Shown: positions 8,541 to 17,204 of the stretch, one piece after another | Numbering within the stretch: the stretch's first letter is position 1 | How the letters are laid out: every line of letters starts with the position of its first letter | Origin: Nostoc sp. LPT | GTDB taxonomy: Bacteria > Cyanobacteriota > Cyanobacteriia > Cyanobacteriales > Nostocaceae | Length of the DNA: 64,000 nt | Direction: 5' to 3' | Assembly (NCBI RefSeq): GCF_017115165.1 | Contig: NZ_JABXKF010000023.1 | Coordinates: 1 to 64,000, forward strand | Program-made: the position numbers and the translations under genes | Notes under the pieces: model-generated | Told to the model about the DNA's origin: nothing | Database searches by the model: none | What the model saw: the letters and a program-made list of their open reading frames with translations, nothing else

Positions 8541-8607
8541 TTCTTCTTCGTTACTCCCTTACTCCCTCATCTCCCTTGTCCCCTCATCCCCCCACTCCCC
8601 ACTTCTT

Positions 8608-9783
8608 ATGATGGGATTGCTCAAACAACTGCGACGGCGAACTCCTCTAGGATGGCTGCAACTAAATCATGAAAAAAGCCGTCTTTTAGTGGCATTATCA
8701 GGCATTGCCTTTGCGGATCTTCTGATGTTCATGCAGCTAGGCTTTCAAACTGCGCTGTATGACAGTAACACCAGACTACATCGCAGTTTGCAAGCAGACA
8801 TTGTTTTAACCAGTCCCCAAGCCCGTAACTTAGCAAGCTTGTCTACATTTTCTCGGCGGCGACTTTACCAAGCAATGGATATACCAGGGGTGAAGTCGGC
8901 GGAACCAATGTATTTCAACAACACAATCTGGAAGAATCCCCAAACACACCGTGAGACAGGGGTGTTAGTTATCGGCTTTAACCCAGACAAGCCAGCCTTT
9001 GACTTACCAGATGTTAACCAGCAATTGCAAGCGATCAAAATGCCGGATACCGTCTTGTTCGATCGTGGTGCAAGAGGAGATTATCAAAAAGCGATCGCTC
9101 AAATTGACCAAGGTAAAACCCTGACTACCGAAATAGAACGGCACACAATTACCATTAGTGGCTTATTCCAAGTCGGGGCTTCCTTTGGCTTTGATGGCAA
9201 CCTGATTACTAACGACCAAAATTTTTTGCGGCTATTTTCTGGGCGACAGTCCAGCAGTGTCAGTCTAGGTTTGATTCTTCTCAAACCAGGCTATGAACCG
9301 AAAAAAGTAGCAGCAATGCTCAAAGCCTACCTCAAAGATGATGTCAGAGTATTAACCCACGCCGAATTTATTGAATTTGAAAATAACTTTTGGAGAACAA
9401 ATTCGCCAATTGGGTTTATTTTCAGTCTAGGTGTATCAATGGGGTTTGTGGTGGGCGTGATCATCGTCTATCAAGTCCTCTCTAACGATGTTAATGCCCA
9501 CGTTCGAGAATACGCCACCTTCAAAGCAATGGGATATCGCAATTACTACCTGCTAGGTGTGGTGCTTGAAGAATCCTTGATTTTAGCAGCACTGGGCTTC
9601 TTCCCTGGATTGGGAGTGTCCTTAGCACTTTATCAACTGACTCACAGTGCTACAAATTTGCCCATCTACATGACTGCGATTCGGGCATTGCAGGTGTTAG
9701 TACTGACTATCATTATGTGTACAATTTCTGGTGCGATCGCCACTCGCAAACTCCAAGCCACCGATCCCGCTGATATGTTTTAA
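8608..9783 (+). CDS. devC: DevC-like ABC exporter permease
   Basis: The 391-residue product is an MacB/FtsX-type permease of the DevBCA exporter. It starts KQLRRRTPLGWLQLNHEKSR just after the ATGs at 8608/8611, followed by a first membrane helix (ALSGIAFADLLMFMQLGF), a large periplasmic domain (about 50-265) and three C-terminal helices (about 275-300, 325-350 and 360-380). The frame is open further upstream to 8503, but that part is repeat DNA, so the later start is chosen. It lies between devB-like and devA-like genes on the same strand. It would form the membrane part of the exporter with the ATPase at 9873. Confidence 0.9.
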   Translation: MMGLLKQLRRRTPLGWLQLNHEKSRLLVALSGIAFADLLMFMQLGFQTALYDSNTRLHRSLQADIVLTSPQARNLASLSTFSRRRLYQAMDIPGVKSAEPMYFNNTIWKNPQTHRETGVLVIGFNPDKPAFDLPDVNQQLQAIKMPDTVLFDRGARGDYQKAIAQIDQGKTLTTEIERHTITISGLFQVGASFGFDGNLITNDQNFLRLFSGRQSSSVSLGLILLKPGYEPKKVAAMLKAYLKDDVRVLTHAEFIEFENNFWRTNSPIGFIFSLGVSMGFVVGVIIVYQVLSNDVNAHVREYATFKAMGYRNYYLLGVVLEESLILAALGFFPGLGVSLALYQLTHSATNLPIYMTAIRALQVLVLTIIMCTISGAIATRKLQATDPADMF

Positions 9784-9784
9784 A

Positions 9785-9830
9785 TTTGTCATTTGTCATT
9801 GGTCATTGGTCATTTGCAATTGGACTTTGG
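9785..9830. repeat. Heptamer tandem repeat in the devC-devA gap
   Basis: Degenerate 7-bp units of the type GTCATTG/GTCATTT follow the devC stop, as in the devB-devC gap. Both gaps of the operon have thus been lengthened by the same repeat family. Confidence 0.8.
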
Positions 9831-9872
9831 ACAAATAACCAATGACGATCGTCACGAGTAATCGATCTATTT

Positions 9873-10571
9873 ATGACCAGTCAATCCATCATCTCTATCC
9901 AGAATCTCGACCACCACTTTGGTCACGGCTCACTCTGCAAGCAAGTTTTATGTAATATCAACTTAGAGATTAACGCTGGTGAAATTATTATTATGACTGG
10001 GCCCTCTGGTTCTGGAAAGACTACCTTGTTGACCTTGGTGGGTGGATTGCGTTCTGCCCAATCTGGTAGTTTGCAGGTGTTGGGACGAGAACTTTGTGGT
10101 GCTAGTGCTGAAGAACTAGTGCAAGCGCGACGCCATAACGGTTATATTTTCCAAGGACATAACTTGCATGGTAGTTTAACGGCACTCCAAAACGTCAAAA
10201 TGGCTTTAGAATTGCACAAACATCTTGGGTTAAAAAAAATGCAAGCTAGGTCAGCCCAAATGTTAGAGCAAGTAGGATTGCGAAATCATTTGCATTACTA
10301 TCCCGATCGACTATCTGGGGGACAAAAACAACGAGTAGCGATCGCTCGTGCCTTAGTTAGTCATCCTCAAATAATTCTAGCAGATGAACCCACCGCCGCC
10401 CTTGACAGTCAATCGGGACGAGATGTAGTCAATCTCATGCAAAAACTAGCAAAAGAACAAGGCTGTACCATCTTGATGGTTACTCATGATAACCGCATCC
10501 TAGACATTGCCGATCGCATCGTTCACATGGAAGATGGCAAACTCAAGTCAAAAGTAATACTATCAGCCTAA
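9873..10571 (+). CDS. devA: DevA-like ABC exporter ATPase
   Basis: This 232-residue nucleotide-binding subunit powers the DevBCA-type exporter. Walker A is GPSGSGKTTLL (about 44-54), the Q-loop region is YIFQGHNLHGSLTALQN, the signature is LSGGQKQRVAIARAL (about 146-160) and Walker B is IILADEPTAALD, followed by the switch histidine in MVTHD. The length and motifs match the LolD/MacB-like family. The ATG at 9873 lies about 90 bp downstream of devC across a heptamer-repeat spacer, so the three genes probably form one operon. Confidence 0.92.
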   Translation: MTSQSIISIQNLDHHFGHGSLCKQVLCNINLEINAGEIIIMTGPSGSGKTTLLTLVGGLRSAQSGSLQVLGRELCGASAEELVQARRHNGYIFQGHNLHGSLTALQNVKMALELHKHLGLKKMQARSAQMLEQVGLRNHLHYYPDRLSGGQKQRVAIARALVSHPQIILADEPTAALDSQSGRDVVNLMQKLAKEQGCTILMVTHDNRILDIADRIVHMEDGKLKSKVILSA

Positions 10572-11090
10572 AGTTAATTAGCGTATTCTCTCATTCAGAG
10601 TTGATTTATAAAGTAAATCTGAAGTGGGGCGAAGCTGACTCCCATTTCTGCCTTACTATCATCGGTTTTTGCTAATCTAAGCGCTATTATGAGCAAATTT
10701 TAAAATATTTACTATTATATATAATTTAATTTACCCTTACTGACTTACTTACCTAGTTTAAGTAATTTCCCTATACCAATTTCAACCTAACAATGTGATA
10801 TTAGTGTCCAGTTGAAAAAGTGTCCAGTTGATTCCAAGATTTCCTTCAAGTATTATTTATGTAATCACAGTTAAATTTTATGCTCATTGCCAATGTCATA
10901 TACCTTGGTTATTAGAGTTAAGACCAATTTCCTAAAATTACAGATAAAATGATTTGCCCTTGCAATCCATAAGTACCTGGAGAATTTCCAAAAATTTATG
11001 GTTGTCAACAACATTGGCTTCAAACAGGAAACACTAGCGATAATAAGCTAATCTATTTTCCAATACAAGCAAGGGATTTTTTGTAGTTCT
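10572..11090. other. Intergenic region without a recognisable gene
   Basis: These 519 bp are AT-rich. A short direct repeat (GTGTCCAGTTGA, near 10804 and 10819) is the only structure noticed. No open frame or RNA gene is supported. Confidence 0.5.
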
Positions 11091-12026
11091 ATGATTATTG
11101 AGAATAGCGCTAGTAGTTCAAACAAAAAGTTGCTCGGTTTTGATGTCAAAACTTTGACAGCCAATCGCCGTGCAAGAAATGTGTTAAAGGGAATATTTGC
11201 TGTTCTCCCGATCGCCTTGGCATTGCCTGTAGATGCTTTGCAAGTAAAAGTGATTCCAACTAATCCTAAATTAGGGGATACACTCTCGGTGGTGATTAAT
11301 CTAGATAATCCAGAGAATCGTACAAATCCAACAGTAGCCAGTGGTAAAAATACATACCCAGCCTTTGAAATTGCACCCAATCAGTATCGGGCATTTGTTC
11401 CCACAACTCCATTAGAAAAAGCTGGAACTAGAACACTTCGGGTTGCAGGGGATGGTCAAGTTAAAAACTTAGCAGTGAATGTACTTAATCGCAAATTTCC
11501 CGTACAACGCATTACTTTGCCACCTGGCAAAGCCGGAGTGGATGCCACAGAGTATGAACTGAAGCGTGTGGCGGCTTTTAAGGCGCTACAAACACCAGAA
11601 AAGTATTGGAATGGAGTATTCCTGAAGCCAAATGCAGGGCGGATGAGTACAAACTATGGTGTACGTCGCTACTATAATGGTACATTTGCAAAAGACTACT
11701 ATCATCGTGGTCTTGACTACGCTGGTGCTGCCGGTTCACCGGTAATTGCCCCAGCCACTGGGCGAGTTGCTTTGGTAGGTAGGGTATCCCAAGGATTTCG
11801 GATACACGGTAACGTAGTTGGCATTGACCACGGTCAAGGAGTAACTAGTATTTTCATGCACCTAAGTCGTATTAACGTTAAAGAAGGTGATTTTGTGAAA
11901 GCTGGTCAACTAATTGGTGCAGTAGGTTCAACAGGTGCAGCCACGGGGCCACATTTACACTGGGGTCTGTATGTCAACGGACAATCTGTTGATCCAACAC
12001 CTTGGCGAACTAAGGTTGTTAACTAG
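11091..12026 (+). CDS. M23-family peptidoglycan endopeptidase
   Basis: The 311-residue protein is a probable zinc metallopeptidase that cleaves peptidoglycan cross-links or peptide stems (LytM/NlpD type). An N-terminal hydrophobic stretch (about 32-47) exports or anchors it; an immunoglobulin-like domain follows (about 50-150); the C-terminal M23 domain has HRGLDYAG with the first zinc ligands, VVGIDHGQG, and HLHWGLYVNG with the H-x-H pair (about 289-291). All expected metal ligands are present, so it is probably active. It lies next to a ComFB-type c-di-GMP receptor and opposite an L,D-transpeptidase, in an envelope cluster with sigG. Its stop codon lies inside the 308-bp duplicated unit. 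Confidence 0.92.
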   Translation: MIIENSASSSNKKLLGFDVKTLTANRRARNVLKGIFAVLPIALALPVDALQVKVIPTNPKLGDTLSVVINLDNPENRTNPTVASGKNTYPAFEIAPNQYRAFVPTTPLEKAGTRTLRVAGDGQVKNLAVNVLNRKFPVQRITLPPGKAGVDATEYELKRVAAFKALQTPEKYWNGVFLKPNAGRMSTNYGVRRYYNGTFAKDYYHRGLDYAGAAGSPVIAPATGRVALVGRVSQGFRIHGNVVGIDHGQGVTSIFMHLSRINVKEGDFVKAGQLIGAVGSTGAATGPHLHWGLYVNGQSVDPTPWRTKVVN

Positions 12027-12625
12027 TAAAGGCAGAATTGATCTTGTCTTTGCATAATTTGTGTATTTTTTGCTGAGAATTAGGCAAAATAAATTGGATT
12101 GATACCGTCCCTACCTTGCTTGGTCAACATAAATGATGATAAGCGTTATGAGTATCGAAAAAATTGTCGAACAAGCTCTCCAGGATGGTTATTTGGCACC
12201 AGCAATGAAAGCAGAAGTCGGTAGAATCTGTGACAACGCCTCCCAACTCTCAATTGAAGAGTATATGGCGTTGGATCGGCTGATGGGTGCGTTATTGAAT
12301 GGTGAGGTAGTGGAGGACTAAGGTCGTTAACTAGTAGAGGCGGAGTTGATTGTGTCTGTAGATAATTTGTGTATTTTTTACTGATAATTAGCCAAAATAA
12401 ATTGGATTGATACCGTCCCTACCTTGCTTAGCCAACATAAATGATGATAAGCGTTATGAGCATCGAAAAAATTGTAGAACAAGCTCTCCAGGATGGTTAT
12501 TTGACACCAGCAATGGAAGCAGAAGTCGGTAGAATCTGTGACAACGCCTCGGAACTTTCAATTGAAGAGTATATGGCGCTGGATCGGCTAATGGGTGCGC
12601 TATTAACTGGTGAGGTAGTGGCGGT
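12010..12625. repeat. 308-bp tandem duplication
   Basis: The segment starting at 12010 (end of the M23 gene, gap, and first 60 codons of the ComFB gene) is repeated from 12318 at a constant offset of 308 bp, with scattered substitutions. Copy 1 runs to about 12313, after which the second copy begins within a few bases. The duplication made the truncated gene at 12133 and gave the full gene a second copy of its upstream region. Confidence 0.92.
12133..12321 (+). CDS. Truncated ComFB/CdgR N-terminal copy
   Basis: This 62-residue frame repeats the N-terminus of the gene at 12441 (SIEKIVEQALQDGYL through LDRLMGALLNGEVV) and ends two codons after the duplication junction. It lacks the whole ComFB domain and so cannot bind c-di-GMP as the intact protein would. 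Its frame is intact and substitutions between the copies are mostly conservative (A to T, K to E), so it may still be translated as a small helical peptide able to mimic the N-terminal segment of the full protein. It may equally be a harmless duplication product. Confidence 0.6.
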   Translation: MMISVMSIEKIVEQALQDGYLAPAMKAEVGRICDNASQLSIEEYMALDRLMGALLNGEVVED

Positions 12626-13040
12626 ACCTCGCAAACAATTCATTAACGTGATGGAAGAATTGGTATTGACAGAAGCGATCGCACGAGTCGCAGAAATTGA
12701 AGCCACCAGCGAAAGTTCTCTAGATGTCGGGGATATTGCTGCTTACGCTCTCAATCGACTACCACCTTTGTATGCTACTACAGAAGAGGGTGCTAACTTC
12801 CAGCGCCAAACGGCTCAGGCACAACTGCAAGACTTAATTTCTCAACAAATAAGTGAAGCGATTAACCGTTACCTCGATCGACCCAATTTCTTCCCAGAAC
12901 GGCAAGCCTTGGGCAAAAACACTGGCAATGAGGTTGTACGCCAAGTTAGTGCTTTGCTCCAAACATACGCACCTAATTTTGAGCAAAATGACAAGCCAAA
13001 TGACGAGCCAGATGACAAGCCAAATGACAACAACTCTTAA
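12441..13040 (+). CDS. cdgR: ComFB-domain c-di-GMP receptor, CdgR-like
   Basis: The 199-residue protein has a helical N-terminal segment (1-60) and a late-competence ComFB domain (about 65-160: VMEELVLTEAIARVAEI, DIAAYALNRLPPLYATT, QISEAINRYLDRPNF). From published work on this family, the Nostoc homologue CdgR binds c-di-GMP and controls cell size; I infer the same role here. The C-terminus ends in short acidic/lysine repeats (NDKPNDEPDDKPND) encoded by 12-bp repeats. It sits between an M23 peptidase and an L,D-transpeptidase, which fits a link between c-di-GMP and wall synthesis. ATG at 12441 or 12456 could be used. Confidence 0.85.
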   Translation: MMISVMSIEKIVEQALQDGYLTPAMEAEVGRICDNASELSIEEYMALDRLMGALLTGEVVAVPRKQFINVMEELVLTEAIARVAEIEATSESSLDVGDIAAYALNRLPPLYATTEEGANFQRQTAQAQLQDLISQQISEAINRYLDRPNFFPERQALGKNTGNEVVRQVSALLQTYAPNFEQNDKPNDEPDDKPNDNNS

Positions 13041-13044
13041 CTAA

Positions 13045-14082
13045 TTAATCACGTACTAACACTTTTGTCCCTAAACTGACTTGCTCATATAACAATCGGA
13101 CATCAGAATTACGCATTCTTAAGCAGCCGTGGGATACAGCCGTTCCTACCAGGTCAATATCCGGCGTGCCATGAAAGCCAATTTCATTCCGTCCATCTGA
13201 CCAAAAACCAATCCATCTATCTCCCAAGGGACTATCCGTACCAGCCTGAAATACTTTGCCAGTAATCGGGTGACGCCAGATTGGATAGTGTCGCATGTGG
13301 ATCACCAGGAAAGAACCTGTAGGGGTTTCCCAACCTTTCTTACCAACAGCAATGGGATAGCTGGCTATCACCTCGTCTCCTGCATATACATAAGTGCGGC
13401 GATCGCTTAAATCAACTATCACTTGGGTCTTGGCATTTGCCAGCCTATTAGATGGTATTTGTTGGGCTGAAGCCTGAGACCACAGACCTTTTGGCCAACT
13501 ATCTGCAACTGGATTTTGTCTTTCTACTTGCGCCACCAGCCGCGTCTGAGTTGGTTGGTTGCTTGCTTGAGCTACATTATTCTTAATAGTTTGGGGCTGA
13601 GTTTGAGGCTTAATGGTAGAAGGCTTGAGTGTAGAAGCTCTACGAGTACTTGCTTTGCCTAGATTCTTCTTAATTATTTGCGACTTAATGGTAGAAGACT
13701 TGAGTTTAGAAACTCTACGAGTAGTTGTTTTAGCTAGATTCTTCTTAATTATTTTTGATTTAGTTTTAGGTTTAATAGCAGAGGACTTTGGTGTAAATGT
13801 CCTCTGGGCAGTCGAGCCTTGGGTCACTTCATCAGGTGGCACAGATCCACCCAAGGCAATTTCCCCCAAACTCACTTGGGAAAGATTCTTGTAGACTCCC
13901 TCTGTCCGGCTTCCCTTAATATTGGTTCGGGTAGGATCTCGCCGCATCAAAGTAGATGCAGACTTCTCATACTGCCGTTCCGCCGTACTAATGCGCCAAT
14001 GGACAGCTAAGGATAAAAATGCTGTGCCAAAACAAAGCAGCATTACCATACGCCCTACAGATTCGTTTCTTACCATTGCCAT
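13045..14082 (-). CDS. L,D-transpeptidase (YkuD) with repeat-rich linker
   Basis: The 345-residue protein is a probable peptidoglycan L,D-transpeptidase. One N-terminal membrane segment (about 12-26) anchors it, and the C-terminal YkuD domain (about 220-345) contains ETPTGSF, FHGTP and the catalytic SHGCLRM with the active cysteine and histidine. Between them is a long basic linker with an imperfectly repeated 25-residue unit (KIIKKNL-K-TRR-S-LK-STIK), a likely cell-wall-spanning or wall-binding arm. It is convergent with the ComFB gene (stop codons 4 bp apart). The neighbourhood groups it with other envelope genes. The basic repeats are unusual for the family. Confidence 0.9.
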   Translation of the reverse strand: MAMVRNESVGRMVMLLCFGTAFLSLAVHWRISTAERQYEKSASTLMRRDPTRTNIKGSRTEGVYKNLSQVSLGEIALGGSVPPDEVTQGSTAQRTFTPKSSAIKPKTKSKIIKKNLAKTTTRRVSKLKSSTIKSQIIKKNLGKASTRRASTLKPSTIKPQTQPQTIKNNVAQASNQPTQTRLVAQVERQNPVADSWPKGLWSQASAQQIPSNRLANAKTQVIVDLSDRRTYVYAGDEVIASYPIAVGKKGWETPTGSFLVIHMRHYPIWRHPITGKVFQAGTDSPLGDRWIGFWSDGRNEIGFHGTPDIDLVGTAVSHGCLRMRNSDVRLLYEQVSLGTKVLVRD

Positions 14083-14355
14083 CGCCTATTGTTTATCCCT
14101 GACGTATCCAGCCGAATAATTGGATGAGTTCATCATCTAATTATCAAAAATTTATCAATACTTATCATTTCTGCTGTAAATCTGCCAACACCTCTGGGCA
14201 AACTAAGACTATGCAAATTGTCCCAGCGGCAAAATTCCAAGTGAGTAACCTCATTCCTCAAAAGTTCTGAGGATCGTAAGCCTCTCCTCGGACTTTTTGG
14301 TGGAACTCTTGAAATGTAGCAATCAATCATTAATGGTGTGGGTGGATGAAAAATC

Positions 14356-14508
14356 ATGTTTGAAAAACTATTGCTAGCGGTAACAATTACATTTTCCCTG
14401 AATTTCTTTTTTCAAGTTCGCGTACCAGAGCAACATAACTCTAGTGCTGCCTTCGGCCCACAAGCAGAACAATCAGCAATTATTCTGGTAACGAAATCAA
14501 AAAATTAA
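14356..14508 (+). CDS. Possible 50-residue secreted peptide
   Basis: A short frame begins MFEKLLLAVTITFSLNFFFQ, a good signal peptide or single membrane helix, and ends with a polar 25-residue tail. No strong ribosome binding site is present and I know no homologue. It lies between the L,D-transpeptidase and sigG. It may be a real envelope micropeptide or chance; support comes only from its composition. Confidence 0.35.
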   Translation: MFEKLLLAVTITFSLNFFFQVRVPEQHNSSAAFGPQAEQSAIILVTKSKN

Positions 14509-14873
14509 ATCACCATCTTAGCAACCACAGCAACCTAACTTCCAAAAATTATTACCCGAATTTTAAAGGTATCAAGAAGTTAGAATTACAAAATTTTATC
14601 TTCATTTTTATAGCCAAATTTAATTATCTTGAGCAAGCGTATATACCCAGTTGCTAAAAATACTAAAATGTGCATTTGAGCGCACCTTTGTTCGTTGATG
14701 GGTCTTAGGCAACTATGGGAGCAGTATAAGGAAAAGTGGCTCTGCTTATTGCTATAAATGTATCCAAAATTGTATGCTTCAGTGTTCCAGTCATCAATCC
14801 GTCACCTGAGCATGGAACTTCTGTCCCATTAGCAGGTCTAATAGATAGGGATGATTTAGAGCCAGTACGATCT
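14509..14873. other. sigG upstream region
   Basis: AT-rich leader without a convincing gene. The sigG frame stays open to a GTG at 14736 preceded by AAGGA, so a 46-residue longer SigG cannot be excluded. No autoregulatory promoter element could be assigned by eye. Confidence 0.4.
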
Positions 14874-15530
14874 ATGAGTCAATCGATTACTGTATCCTGG
14901 TCAACGGTTGATGCAAAGTATCCAGAAGCATCAGTGCAAGTTGACAAACTCCCTAACCACGATTTAATTTTGCGCTGTCAAGCCGGACTGCGACCAGATC
15001 GTGCTGCTTTTGCGGAACTATTACGCCGCTATCAAAGTCAAGTCGATCGAGTTCTATACCACTTGGCTCCAGATTGGCCTGACAGAGCCGATTTGGCTCA
15101 AGAAGTTTGGATTCGAGTGTATCGGAATATTAACCGATTACAAGAGCCTGCTAAATTTCGGGGCTGGTTAAGCCGCATTGCCACGAACTTGTTTTACGAC
15201 GAGTTACGGAAACGCAAGCGGGTTATGAGTCCTTTGTCATTGGATGCTCCCCGTTCCTTAGAGGACGGCGAGATGGATTGGGAAATCGCTGGCGATACCC
15301 CAGGTCCTGAGGAAGAACTGACAACTAGAGAATTTTACGAGCAATTGCATGAAGCGATCGCGGATTTACCAGAAGTTTTTCGTACTACCATTGTCCTCAG
15401 AGAAATCGAAGGCATGGCCTATGAAGAAATTGCCGAAATCACTGGAGTTTCTCTAGGAACTGTAAAGTCAAGAATAGCCAGAGCTAGATCGAGGCTGCAA
15501 GCCCACTTGCAAAATTATCTAGACTCCTAA
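14874..15530 (+). CDS. sigG: ECF sigma factor SigG
   Basis: The 218-residue product is an extracytoplasmic-function RNA polymerase sigma factor. Region 2 spans about 40-105 (LLRRYQSQVDRVLYHLAPDW, DLAQEVWIRVYRN, FRGWLSRIATNLFYDELRKR) and region 4 spans about 155-215 (LPEVFRTTIVLREIEGMAYE, ITGVSLGTVKSRIARARSRL). The acidic linker contains DAPRSLEDGEMDWEIAGD. In Nostoc punctiforme SigG governs an envelope-stress regulon and is held by SapG, the next gene here. ATG at 14874 is chosen because it gives the usual ECF length; a GTG at 14736 in frame is possible. Confidence 0.9.
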   Translation: MSQSITVSWSTVDAKYPEASVQVDKLPNHDLILRCQAGLRPDRAAFAELLRRYQSQVDRVLYHLAPDWPDRADLAQEVWIRVYRNINRLQEPAKFRGWLSRIATNLFYDELRKRKRVMSPLSLDAPRSLEDGEMDWEIAGDTPGPEEELTTREFYEQLHEAIADLPEVFRTTIVLREIEGMAYEEIAEITGVSLGTVKSRIARARSRLQAHLQNYLDS

Positions 15531-15687
15531 TTTACAGTATCTTGCCTCTGCCCAATGGCAGAATTTAAGCATAGATTAAAAATTACTAGAAAGACATAGA
15601 TAGTTTCTGCCTTTAGGAGGAAAATTGGCTAATTTTCCCGAAATTTCCGCCCAGTTTACCCGTGTATGAATTGGTAATAATGTTAAG

Positions 15688-16302
15688 ATGACTACTGATT
15701 CTCAGTTTTACGACCGTTCTCCTTTGCAACTTCCTCAAGATTTGTCAGACGGAATGGCCAAGCATACCAATGAATCAACGGGTCTTATGGATATGGTGAA
15801 GCGCGATCGCTTCGAGTTATTGAGTGCTTATCTTGATGGTGAAGTCACAGCCACCGAACGCAAGCAAGTAGAAGAATGGCTGTCAAATGATGCCTCTGTT
15901 CAATGCTTGTATGCCCGACTGCTAAAACTGCGCCAAGGCTTGCGGACGCTCCCAGTGCCAGCAGCCCAACAGTCGCCAGAAGTAACAGTTCAGCAAGTTT
16001 TGACACGTTTGCGCCGCCGCTCCCGTTTCAACTGGATGGTGGGAACTGCGGCCGTTGCTGCTTGTGCGATCGGTGCAGTGTCAGGCTTAGTAGGTGGTGG
16101 TTCGATGGTGCCGCAACTGGCACAACGACCACAAAGAGAACCTATACAAACGTCCTCAGCGTCTATAGTTCCCCCTTCGCCGCTGATGGTGGGACTAAAT
16201 AACCCGGTAATTGAAATTCCGAAAGCAGCAGTAGCCTCTCCAGAAAATTCAATTTATCAGGTACAGCCGCAACGACACGACCCCAAACAGGACATAAACT
16301 AA
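15688..16302 (+). CDS. sapG: Anti-sigma factor SapG
   Basis: The 204-residue membrane protein follows sigG after 157 bp and is its probable anti-sigma factor. A cytoplasmic anti-sigma-type domain lies at about 38-85 (FELLSAYLDGEVTATERKQV), without the H-x3-C-x2-C zinc motif of classical ZAS domains. A single membrane helix follows (about 112-135), then a Pro/Ser-rich periplasmic tail. By known ECF logic it would hold SigG at the membrane until envelope stress releases it. Confidence 0.82.
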   Translation: MTTDSQFYDRSPLQLPQDLSDGMAKHTNESTGLMDMVKRDRFELLSAYLDGEVTATERKQVEEWLSNDASVQCLYARLLKLRQGLRTLPVPAAQQSPEVTVQQVLTRLRRRSRFNWMVGTAAVAACAIGAVSGLVGGGSMVPQLAQRPQREPIQTSSASIVPPSPLMVGLNNPVIEIPKAAVASPENSIYQVQPQRHDPKQDIN

Positions 16303-16318
16303 TCGCAAAGTTAACAGT

Positions 16319-16789
16319 TTACAGATAACTGTACTTTGGGGTTAAACCACAGCCGCTCCACCAGCCCCCAGGCTGGAGGAAGCCTCCTAATCGCTCAACT
16401 TTCTCTAAAGTCATTAAATAAATCCAAGCCCAACTATAAGAGAGCGACTGTTGCTCATAGACCTCGATAATTTGTCGATTATAGAGGTTTTCTGGCGTTT
16501 TTCTATTAGGCTGGTAATCTTCCAGCACATCTAGCTCATTTAAAATCTTTGGGTTGGAAAAAGAGAGTAAATATCCATAAACTTGGCTATCCCCTAGCGT
16601 CATCGCTGGGTAGCCCATTGGCAGAGCAAATAATTTGCCTTGTACAAGAGCTATTTTGACATCAACTACTTTGCCACTACAGTATCTTTTATAGTTAGCT
16701 TCACCTGGTTTGAGCGTGCCGTAGACAAAAACCCGCACCAAATCAGGAAATTTTATATTTGATTCACAACCATCGCCTATTTTAACCAT
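16319..16789 (-). CDS. Gamma-glutamylcyclotransferase-like protein
   Basis: This 156-residue protein has the GGCT/AIG2-like fold. The substrate-loop motif VFVYGTLKPGEANY stands near the N-terminus (about 21-34), and DVLEDYQP (about 90) holds the glutamate expected to be the catalytic acid/base. Enzymes of this fold open gamma-glutamyl peptides or gamma-glutamylamines to 5-oxoproline; the true substrate here is unknown. The C-terminal GGFLQPGGWWSGCGL stretch is unusual in having many Gly and Trp residues. It is convergent with sapG, ending 17 bp from it. Confidence 0.85.
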   Translation of the reverse strand: MVKIGDGCESNIKFPDLVRVFVYGTLKPGEANYKRYCSGKVVDVKIALVQGKLFALPMGYPAMTLGDSQVYGYLLSFSNPKILNELDVLEDYQPNRKTPENLYNRQIIEVYEQQSLSYSWAWIYLMTLEKVERLGGFLQPGGWWSGCGLTPKYSYL

Positions 16790-16972
16790 CTGAATTTCTT
16801 TGCCTACTATTTACAACATAGAGGCAGATACGATAACAGATCCAGTAGGAGGATTTTTGGTGGATTCTCCATAGAATTGGTCAGCAATAAAAACCTATCA
16901 TAGTAGATACATGTAGAACTGATATCTGGAGGTATTTTTATTTACTCTGATTAGTAGCTCGACAATTAAGTA

Positions 16973-17161
16973 CTACTTTCCTTTTTTCTCATCCAGTGCT
17001 TTCTGAATTGCTTCTCTACAAAATTCTGGAGGGTCTTCCTGTGCCTTCACCTCTTCCTTCATTTCCTTGGTGACACGAAAATTTAATTGTTCGGTTAACT
17101 TAATCTCTCTATCTGACGGTGCAGGTTCTAAATTCTGAGGATTACCTTTAGGATTAGGCAT
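16973..17161 (-). CDS. Small ribbon-helix-helix-like protein
   Basis: A 62-residue protein whose C-terminal half (LTEQLNFRVTKEMKEEVKAQ, then EFCREAIQKALDEKK) resembles a CopG/Arc-type ribbon-helix-helix DNA-binding domain: one strand followed by two helices. The N-terminus is Pro/Asn-rich. It is divergent from the gene at 17290, and the space between them carries nested inverted repeats that could be its binding sites. Function is inferred only. Confidence 0.6.
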   Translation of the reverse strand: MPNPKGNPQNLEPAPSDREIKLTEQLNFRVTKEMKEEVKAQEDPPEFCREAIQKALDEKKGK

Positions 17162-17204
17162 TATTGCGAAAAGTAACTATAACTTTATTGGAAGGTTAAC
17201 ATTC

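Noticed and set aside
14736-14873. 46-residue N-terminal extension of SigG from GTG 14736
   Set aside because: The added sequence is unlike ECF sigma N-termini; kept only as a possibility because of an AAGGA site.
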